Positions 14,711 to 20,248 of a stretch of 20,248 nt of DNA are shown here, piece after piece. How positions within the stretch are numbered: the stretch's first letter is position 1; each line of letters begins with the position of its first letter. Both the position numbers and the translations under genes were made by a program. The notes beneath the pieces were generated by a model. That model was not told the DNA's origin, did no database searches, and saw only the letters and a program-made list of their open reading frames with translations. This stretch comes from JANLUX01 sp031366005 (GTDB lineage Bacteria; Bacteroidota; Bacteroidia; AKYH767-A; OLB10): NCBI GenBank assembly GCA_031366005.1, contig JANLZB010000041.1, positions 1 through 20,248 of the forward strand. Reading direction: 5' to 3'.

Positions 14711-15856
14711 TCAGTTTTGTGTTGGCAGTGCATCAAAAGATTTAAAGCCAATGCTGCTTAATCTTTTTGTTTGTTGAAAATCTTTATCTTCCTGGTTATA
14801 AATTGCTGTCAATGTCATTGGAGAATTCAATCGCGTAGTGAAGCCTAATTTATCTGACAAGTGTTGCGCCTTTTCAGTTTCTAATTCCTTGAACTCATAT
14901 TTTGCAATCAATCTTCCTTTGCGCATTAAGGCATTATCCACTTTTGAAATATCAGTATTGAAGGAACAAATAATCTGAATATTTAAGCAGTCAGAAAGTA
15001 AACCATCAGAAATATTCAACAAAGCAGAAACAGGAGAGTGCCCCTGTTTTTCTCTGTCTACAATTATATTTTCAGCATCTTCAATTACAAAGATAGAATT
15101 AGGATTGTCAACCAATATTGAAATCAAATCAGGATTTGTAATTGCACTTGCCATGTTGGGAGGAAGGAAGATTACATTTTTCTTAAGCGCGGATATGAGA
15201 TAGCGAATGTAAGAAGTTTTTCCAGTACCGGGTTTGCCGTGCAGGAGAACGAGGCCTTTATCATTCTTCTTTGATAATCGTTTTAAAATGGTTTGATGGA
15301 CTGTTTTGAAATCATCATTGTAGTTATCTTCAATATTTAATTTGGGTATTAAGATATCAAGCGATCGGCTGCTAATACCATGTCGTGAACAGATGAGCAG
15401 ATTAATTTGAGGTTTGTGTTTCGCTTTTCGCATTTTAAATTTTTGAATGGAATGGATAACTGTATCCACCGTTGCCATATTAGTGGTGCGAAACAGAAAT
15501 TTAACGGCAGCACAGTTAACATCAAAATAAACAATCAGGTCGTCATACAATAGATAAAATATGTCATCAAGTTCAGCCCTTTTGCAACTTCCAAAATATC
15601 TTTTTCCGTAATAAAAATCTTTAATTTCATTTTTATAATATTCCCCAAACCATTTGTTTGCTTTTTTGCAATCAATATTGATCTCAAGAATAGAATTAGG
15701 AATAGTATCAAAGTGCGCAATAAATAACGCAAACTCATTTAGGTAGGAGTTTTTTCTTTCAGCAAAAACTTCTCCGAAATTAATTTTGGAAATTGTTCTT
15801 TCAAGTTGATTTCTGGCTGCTTGGGGTTCGTTAAGATTAATTGATTCTGTTTTCAT
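14711..15856 (-). CDS. BCS1-like AAA+ ATPase of unknown role
   Basis: A 381-residue protein. The first roughly 170 residues form a domain I do not recognise, rich in aromatic and acidic residues (FGEYYKNEIKDFYYGKRYF; RAELDDIFYLLYDDLIVYF). The AAA+ module follows, with Walker A LLHGKPGTGKTSY (204-216), Walker B IFVIEDAENI (255-264), sensor 1 CSFNTD (297-302) and the arginine-finger region NALMRKGRLIAKYEF (308-322). The order and the ISDGLLSD segment (282-289) resemble the BCS1 branch of AAA ATPases, which remodel or translocate folded protein. There is no transmembrane helix of the mitochondrial BCS1 type at the N-terminus. It is followed directly by the unknown 157-residue gene. A TAGTTTTG box lies 27 bases before the ATG. 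Confidence 0.87.
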   Translation of the reverse strand: MKTESINLNEPQAARNQLERTISKINFGEVFAERKNSYLNEFALFIAHFDTIPNSILEINIDCKKANKWFGEYYKNEIKDFYYGKRYFGSCKRAELDDIFYLLYDDLIVYFDVNCAAVKFLFRTTNMATVDTVIHSIQKFKMRKAKHKPQINLLICSRHGISSRSLDILIPKLNIEDNYNDDFKTVHQTILKRLSKKNDKGLVLLHGKPGTGKTSYIRYLISALKKNVIFLPPNMASAITNPDLISILVDNPNSIFVIEDAENIIVDREKQGHSPVSALLNISDGLLSDCLNIQIICSFNTDISKVDNALMRKGRLIAKYEFKELETEKAQHLSDKLGFTTRLNSPMTLTAIYNQEDKDFQQTKRLSSIGFKSFDALPTQN

Positions 15857-15883
15857 ACAACGATTGTTTTTTTATTTCGTTGC

Positions 15884-15891
15884 CAAAACTA
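15884..15891 (-). promoter_or_regulatory. -7 promoter element of the AAA+ ATPase operon
   Basis: TAGTTTTG on the minus strand matches TAnnTTTG and lies 27 bases before the ATPase ATG. A TTTGG sits 14 bases further upstream, nearer than the usual -33 spacing, so the call is tentative. Confidence 0.4.
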
Positions 15892-15947
15892 AAACCTCCT
15901 TACGCCAAAGTGTGTCGCTGAAAAATATGCGATAAAAAAATTATTTA

Positions 15948-16087
15948 AGAAGCTGTCTGAATTTCTTTTGAGAATGTTTTTTTACCACATAGAAACATAG
16001 AAACATAGTTTTTCACATAGCTTTTTGTGTATTTTCTATGTTCTCTCTGTGTCTATGTGGTAATTTTTTCAGTTTTAGACAGCTTCT
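15948..16087. mobile_element. MITE-like palindromic element between gldC and the AAA+ operon
   Basis: A 140-base element has perfect 11-base terminal inverted repeats: AGAAGCTGTCT at 15948-15958 and AGACAGCTTCT at 16077-16087. Inside is a second pair, ACCACATAG at 15984-15992 with CTATGTGGT at 16053-16061, and an AACATAG-unit tandem stretch at about 15993-16007. No transposase or target-site duplication is visible. It marks the right edge of the accessory block, as the palindrome at 10377-10523 marks the left. Confidence 0.65.
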
Positions 16088-16121
16088 ATGAGATCCGGTT
16101 GGTTTTCCTGGAATTCAATTA

Positions 16122-16466
16122 CTATCCCAACACTTTCGTTTTTTCACCAAAGCTTTTAGAAAACTTTCTGATTTCTTCTGCCATCACTGTATCATTTGTT
16201 GCACGCTGATAGGTTTCAGCCATGCTTGCAAACGTCTCATAAAAAAAGAATTGCATTTCTTCCACCATCATTTCATGTGTCCATAAATCAATGCGCATGG
16301 TGCTCTTTTCTTTTTTATCCCACAGAGCAAGCATCAGGCTTTTTGATTCCTGCAAACCTTCTATTCCGCTTTCATCAGCTTGCCAATGAATAGCAACCGG
16401 TTGTTTTGTTTCGTTAAGCGTTATTGATAATTTAATTTCTGATTTTTTTGATTCTTCCATTTTCAT
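16122..16466 (-). CDS. gldC: Gliding motility protein GldC
   Basis: A 114-residue cytoplasmic protein found with GldB in gliding and type IX secretion-bearing Bacteroidota. Its molecular role is not established, and GldC supports GldB function in Flavobacterium johnsoniae. Recognisable stretches are KKSEIKLSITLNETKQPVAI, IHWQADESGIEG, ALWDKKEKSTMRIDLWTHEM and VEEMQFFFYETFASMAETYQ, the most conserved part of the family. The ATG at 16466 is used; a second ATG two codons later (16460) is equally possible. It lies 79 bases downstream of gldB, separated by a perfect 16-base inverted repeat. Confidence 0.9.
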   Translation of the reverse strand: MKMEESKKSEIKLSITLNETKQPVAIHWQADESGIEGLQESKSLMLALWDKKEKSTMRIDLWTHEMMVEEMQFFFYETFASMAETYQRATNDTVMAEEIRKFSKSFGEKTKVLG

Positions 16467-16484
16467 AAAGTTTGAAGTCTATAA

Positions 16485-16531
16485 TTTAAAGTTTAAAGTT
16501 TTGTCAGCGTCAGCCAACTTTAAACTTTAAA
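16485..16531. repeat. Perfect 16-base inverted repeat between gldB and gldC
   Basis: TTTAAAGTTTAAAGTT (16485-16500) and its exact complement (16516-16531) surround a 15-base loop. A further GAAACTTTAAAC unit follows at 16534-16545, next to the gldB stop. Such AAGTTTAAAG palindromes are frequent intergenic repeats in Bacteroidota. The stem would form in the gldB-gldC transcript and could affect processing or the ratio of the two products. Confidence 0.75.
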
Positions 16532-16545
16532 CCTGAAACTTTAAA

Positions 16546-17583
16546 CTATTTTTTCGGTTTATATTTCGATTCACTTAAAATTTTCTGTGCATCATTATTG
16601 TTTAGTAATTGTTCAAGCGTAACATTTCTGTTTGCATCCATATAGGATTGAACAATCTGCCATCCGATGTAACAACCGAGCTTTGCCGGTGCTTCTTTTG
16701 GAAACCCATTGGTAGAATTTCCATCATTAATAAATTTCATGTAAATACCTGGTGACTTATTGTACAATAATTTCTGTTCAATAAAAAATGACCATATTTT
16801 AGATTCATTTTCTCTTACCCATTGCACCTGTTTTGATGTATATCCTGTTCTTAATGTATCATCCATATCAGGAGCAAGTGCCTGAGAAAAATAAAGTTCT
16901 TTTCCCTGGTAAATCATGTTGCTCAGCATATCATTTGCATTAGCAGGAACATCCCATTCACTCTGAAACCATCCCTTGAGGCAATCATTTACAATGTATT
17001 CTTTTCTGAATTTGCGTATCAGGTATTGTGGTAATTGAAGCGATGAGTAATATTTATAATCAGCACCGAGATACATATCCAATCCAATCCCCAACATACT
17101 ATCCATCGCCATTACGTTATAATTGAATGGAGCGATATAGGTAACAAGGTCAGGAATAACTTTTTTTGGAAAATAATATTTGTAATGCTTAAATACTTCT
17201 TCAATATCTTCTTTTACATCACTGACATCCTTGTATTTTTTTTGCGATTCAGCATATACTTCTGAAATATATTTATCATGTGTGTATTGATTTAAATTTA
17301 AAGCAAGGATTGCATCATTGCCTGATGGAAGCTGAATCATTCGGGTGCAATACAAATCAAAAAACCTTCCATATTGATTACGCAAAGATTTTACAACTGT
17401 TGAATCAAATGTCTGCTGTTTGAATAAATCCTGTTCAAATCGTTTCAGTGACAATGAAACCTTTTCATCCGAAACATTAATATGATGTCTGTCCTGCTGT
17501 GTGCATGAAACTAACAACTGCATGCTTAAAAAAAGACATGAAAACATGGCACATCTTTTTAAATAACCAATAATGTTTAACAT
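16546..17583 (-). CDS. gldB: Gliding motility lipoprotein GldB
   Basis: A 345-residue lipoprotein that is required for gliding in F. johnsoniae and is present in many T9SS-bearing Bacteroidota. The signal peptide ends in the lipobox LVSC with the lipidated Cys27 when translation starts at the ATG at 17583; an ATG at 17604 would add seven residues and overlap the neighbouring start region. Family-like segments include RFEQDLFKQQTFD, YGRFFDLYCTRMIQLP, DVKEDIEEVFKHYKYYFP, DMYLGADYKYY and RWENES-type FFIEQKLLY, with GCYIGWQIVQSYM near the C-terminus. It is divergent from the outer-membrane barrel gene, with only 22 bases between the two start codons. Confidence 0.88.
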   Translation of the reverse strand: MLNIIGYLKRCAMFSCLFLSMQLLVSCTQQDRHHINVSDEKVSLSLKRFEQDLFKQQTFDSTVVKSLRNQYGRFFDLYCTRMIQLPSGNDAILALNLNQYTHDKYISEVYAESQKKYKDVSDVKEDIEEVFKHYKYYFPKKVIPDLVTYIAPFNYNVMAMDSMLGIGLDMYLGADYKYYSSLQLPQYLIRKFRKEYIVNDCLKGWFQSEWDVPANANDMLSNMIYQGKELYFSQALAPDMDDTLRTGYTSKQVQWVRENESKIWSFFIEQKLLYNKSPGIYMKFINDGNSTNGFPKEAPAKLGCYIGWQIVQSYMDANRNVTLEQLLNNNDAQKILSESKYKPKK

Positions 17584-17605
17584 TGTACCTCTAAACTCAC
17601 TCATT

Positions 17606-18265
17606 ATGAAACATATTATTTCCTTTTTATTATTTTTCCTTTTAGCAGGGAATTATGTTGCTAACGCACAAAAATTCCATTTCGGTTTAAACATTGCCCC
17701 GGGTATTGCGTGGATAAAACCAGATACCAAAGGCTTTGATAATGACGGGGTGAAATTAGCGTTTTCATACGGCATCATTACCGAGTTTGCTTTTAATGAA
17801 AATCAAAACTATGCTTTGGCTACCGGCTTGCAGGTATCATACAGAGGAGGAAAAATTTCAAAGCTGGTTTCAATACCGGATGGAAACGGAGGATTTAAAA
17901 CTGTTAATAGTAAAACCAAGTTTACATTGGAATACCTTGAACTGCCTCTTACATTAAAAATGAAAACGAATGAAATTGGAGCCTTCAAATATTTTGGTCA
18001 ATTCGGTTTATTACCCGCATTTAATATAAAAGCTACTTCAGTAAATGATAATGGTGTTAATATAACCAATGAAAATATAAAGAGTGATATTAATGCTTTC
18101 AGTGCTTCATTGTTAGTGGCATTAGGATTAGAGTATAACTTAGTGGGAAATACCAGTCTGGTGGTTTCGGCAGGATTTAATAATGGCCTTACAGATGTTT
18201 TGGACGATAAAGAATCAAAAGCCATCAGTAATCTAATTATTTTTAATGTGGGTATATTGTTTTAA
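17606..18265 (+). CDS. Outer-membrane beta-barrel protein (PorT/OMP_b-brl_2 type)
   Basis: A 219-residue outer-membrane protein. A signal peptide (about 1-22, ending in YVANAQ) is followed by an alternating-strand barrel, including FHFGLNIAPGIAWI, YALATGLQVSYRG, FTLEYLELPLTLKMK, FKYFGQFGLLPAFN and the terminal strand LIIFNVGILF, which ends in Phe as expected for assembly by the BAM machine. The LEYLELPLTLKMK strand is typical of the small porin-like family annotated as PorT-like. It is not clearly the type IX secretion component PorT itself. The ATG at 17606 is preferred; an upstream start at 17573 would lie inside gldB. No promoter box is seen in the 22-base gap, so the promoter must lie within gldB. 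Confidence 0.83.
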   Translation: MKHIISFLLFFLLAGNYVANAQKFHFGLNIAPGIAWIKPDTKGFDNDGVKLAFSYGIITEFAFNENQNYALATGLQVSYRGGKISKLVSIPDGNGGFKTVNSKTKFTLEYLELPLTLKMKTNEIGAFKYFGQFGLLPAFNIKATSVNDNGVNITNENIKSDINAFSASLLVALGLEYNLVGNTSLVVSAGFNNGLTDVLDDKESKAISNLIIFNVGILF

Positions 18266-18385
18266 AAAATTAAACAACGCTACCTATTTTTAAATGTTGA
18301 CAGAAGCACCAAATCAACGTTAAATTTTTTTATTGCGTTATAAATAACTCCTCACTGTAAGCTATTTTTTCAGTGGCTAACTCTC

Positions 18386-18393
18386 TATCTTTG
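18386..18393 (+). promoter_or_regulatory. -7 promoter element of ispG, implying a leaderless transcript
   Basis: TATCTTTG matches TAnnTTTG and ends four bases before the ispG ATG, the same spacing as at engB. Transcription would start at or within a base or two of the start codon. Confidence 0.5.
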
Positions 18394-18397
18394 CACT

Positions 18398-20248
18398 ATG
18401 CAATCCGTTTCCGAGAAGGCATTTTATTGCAATAGCCTCACAAGTTATAGTCGTCTTCAAACCCGTGAAGTTTTTATTGGTGATGTTCCATTAGGTGGCA
18501 ATAATCCCATTCGTGTTCAGAGTATGACTACAACTGATACGATGGATACGATAGCCACCGTTGAACAAAGCATCCGAATGATTGATGCCGGTTGTGAGTA
18601 TGTACGGATTACTGCACCAAGTATTAACGAGGCACACAATCTTAAAAACATAAAAGATGAATTAAAGAAACGCGGTTATGCAACTCCGTTGATTGCTGAT
18701 ATTCACTTCACCCCTAACGCTGCAGAGGTTGCTGCACGAATTGTAGAAAAAGTGCGTGTGAACCCCGGCAATTTTGCTGACAAAAAAAAGTTTGAGAATA
18801 TTGATTACACTGATTCAACTTATGAGGCAGAATTAGAAAGGATACAAAACCGGTTTCTTCCGCTCGTAAAAATCTGTAAGGAATATGGCACTGCAATGCG
18901 TATAGGTACCAATCATGGTTCGCTGAGTGACCGTATTATGAGCCGTTATGGCGATACTCCGCTGGGAATGGTTGAATCTGCTTTGGAGTTTTTGCGTATT
19001 TGTGAGTCAGTAAATTATTACAACATTGTGCTGAGCATGAAGTCGAGCAATCCGCAAGTGATGGTACAGGCATATCGTTTGCTCATTGCAAAAATGCACG
19101 AGGAAGGAATGAATTATCCATTACATCTGGGAGTGACTGAAGCGGGTGAAGGAGAAGACGGACGCATTAAATCCGCAGCTGGTATTGGTACACTACTCGA
19201 GGATGGAATTGGTGATACCATTCGTGTTTCATTAACAGAAGATCCGGAGTTTGAAATTCCGGTTGCGAAAGAATTGGTTAATCGTTACCTCGCTCGTTTC
19301 AAACATGAACCCATTCCTCCAATAAATGAAAACATACAACTTCCATATTCTCCTTTCGAACATAAAAAGCGTGAAAGCATTGAAGTAAATAATATTGGTA
19401 AACATAATGTACCAAGAGTAATTGCAGATTATTCCAAAATAGAAAATATAACTGCAGCATCATTGTTTGCAGTTGGATATAATTATTCCGTTCCGTTAGA
19501 CAAATGGAATTTAAGTGACCAGGCCTGCGATTATATTTATCTTGGAAATAAAACAATTGATTTTGAAATTCCCGGAACACTCGGGTTGATAGTTGATTTT
19601 GAAAAATGGAAAACGATTGAAAATAAAAATCGCGTTTATCCATTGTTTACTGCGAAGAAATTTATCCATCAACCGGAATCAGCAGAAATAAATTTTATTC
19701 GATTAAACATAAATGATATTTTAAATTTTGAGTGGAGTAAACTCGATCAAAGCTGTGTTATTGTTTTAGAAACAAATAATGCACATACGATGGCTGAGCT
19801 TCGCAGAATTTTTATTGAACTCGAATTACAAAAAGTGAGAGCTGCAGTTATAGTTCATTTTACTTATGAAAATATCTCGGATGAGCAATTACGATTGAAT
19901 GCAAGTACTGATGCAGGCGGATTATTTTTAGATGGATTTGGAGATGGAATCTGGATAACAACCTCACCTAATGTTTCTCCAAAATCAATCAACAGTGTTT
20001 CATTTGGAATTTTACAGGCATGCCGTCAACGCATTTCAAAAACAGAATACATCAGTTGCCCAAGTTGCGGACGTACATTATTTGATTTACAGGAAACCAC
20101 TGCCAGCATTCGTTCACGCACTGAACATTTAAAAGGATTAAAAATTGGTATCATGGGTTGCATTGTTAACGGACCTGGTGAAATGGCAGATGCTGATTAT
20201 GGTTATGTGGGTTCAGGTGTTGGAAAAATTACTTTATACAAAGGCAAA
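18398..20248 (+). CDS. ispG: 4-hydroxy-3-methylbut-2-en-1-yl diphosphate synthase IspG (GcpE), long form, cut by the window end
   Basis: A [4Fe-4S] enzyme of the non-mevalonate (MEP) isoprenoid pathway that reduces methylerythritol cyclodiphosphate to HMBPP in the cytoplasm. 617 codons are present with no stop, so the C-terminus lies outside the window. The TIM-barrel opens with TREVFIGDVPLGGNNPIRVQ-type sequence, then VRITAPS, PLIADIHFTP, VRVNPGNF and LHLGVTEAGEGEDGRIKSA. An extra middle domain (about 310-520) follows, giving the three-domain form typical of Bacteroidota, Chlamydiae and plants. The C-terminal reductase-like domain has Cys554 and Cys557 (CPSCGRT), Cys588 and Glu595 (GCIVNGPGE), the cluster ligands. 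The start is the ATG at 18398. Confidence 0.96.
   Translation, partial: MQSVSEKAFYCNSLTSYSRLQTREVFIGDVPLGGNNPIRVQSMTTTDTMDTIATVEQSIRMIDAGCEYVRITAPSINEAHNLKNIKDELKKRGYATPLIADIHFTPNAAEVAARIVEKVRVNPGNFADKKKFENIDYTDSTYEAELERIQNRFLPLVKICKEYGTAMRIGTNHGSLSDRIMSRYGDTPLGMVESALEFLRICESVNYYNIVLSMKSSNPQVMVQAYRLLIAKMHEEGMNYPLHLGVTEAGEGEDGRIKSAAGIGTLLEDGIGDTIRVSLTEDPEFEIPVAKELVNRYLARFKHEPIPPINENIQLPYSPFEHKKRESIEVNNIGKHNVPRVIADYSKIENITAASLFAVGYNYSVPLDKWNLSDQACDYIYLGNKTIDFEIPGTLGLIVDFEKWKTIENKNRVYPLFTAKKFIHQPESAEINFIRLNINDILNFEWSKLDQSCVIVLETNNAHTMAELRRIFIELELQKVRAAVIVHFTYENISDEQLRLNASTDAGGLFLDGFGDGIWITTSPNVSPKSINSVSFGILQACRQRISKTEYISCPSCGRTLFDLQETTASIRSRTEHLKGLKIGIMGCIVNGPGEMADADYGYVGSGVGKITLYKGK

Noticed and set aside
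15984..16061. CRISPR-like short repeats (CATAGAAA units)
   Set aside because: The units are about 8 bases, directly abutting and without spacers. They are part of the palindromic element.

Overview
The window looks like a Bacteroidota chromosome fragment, probably from the Chitinophagales/Sphingobacteriales side, although no 16S is present to settle this. The evidence is the gliding-motility pair gldB/gldC, an ECF sigma factor with an RskA-type anti-sigma factor, a three-domain (long) IspG, a patatin fused to an outer-membrane barrel, the absence of clear Shine-Dalgarno sites, AT-rich DNA, and repeated matches to the Bacteroidota promoter element TAnnTTTG.

Layout. (a) 1-267 is an exact 127-base inverted repeat with a 13-base loop. 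It ends inside pheS and is probably an assembly fold-back, so only about 128 onward is trustworthy. (b) 178-3674: pheS (+), carrying an in-frame palindromic insertion; then on the minus strand a NodB-type deacetylase followed by a frameshifted PhzF-family gene; then tRNA-Val with its own terminator and promoter. (c) 3123-4477: ECF sigma factor and RskA-like anti-sigma factor, overlapping by one base. (d) 4514-9656, all minus strand: patatin/outer-membrane protein, an unexported helical-backbone metal (cobalamin-type) receptor, cystathionine beta-synthase with CBS domains, and rlmH; a 65-base hairpin repeat matching the one before pheS lies between rlmH and the synthase. (e) engB (+) at 9774. 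(f) 10377-16087: an AT-rich accessory block, all minus strand, bounded by two palindromic MITE-like elements. It holds a BCS1-like AAA+ ATPase, a tightly linked unknown 157-residue protein, a frameshifted gene for a short tandem-repeat protein, a 3'-5' exonuclease gene interrupted by one amber codon, a DUF262/HNH GmrSD-type restriction protein and a WYL regulator. (g) 16122 to the end: gldC and gldB (-), then a small outer-membrane barrel gene and ispG (+); ispG runs off the window.

How it fits together. The housekeeping genes (pheS, rlmH, engB, ispG, tRNA-Val) are ordinary. Block (f) is the interesting part. It interrupts conserved genes, is bounded by palindromes, combines a modification-dependent restriction-type protein with a WYL regulator and an exonuclease, and has a two-gene ATPase operon of unknown purpose beside them. 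A defence role is inferred from domain content and context only. Three genes in the window (PhzF, the repeat protein, the exonuclease) each carry a single lesion in an otherwise intact frame, so read-level checking would decide between real decay and sequence error.
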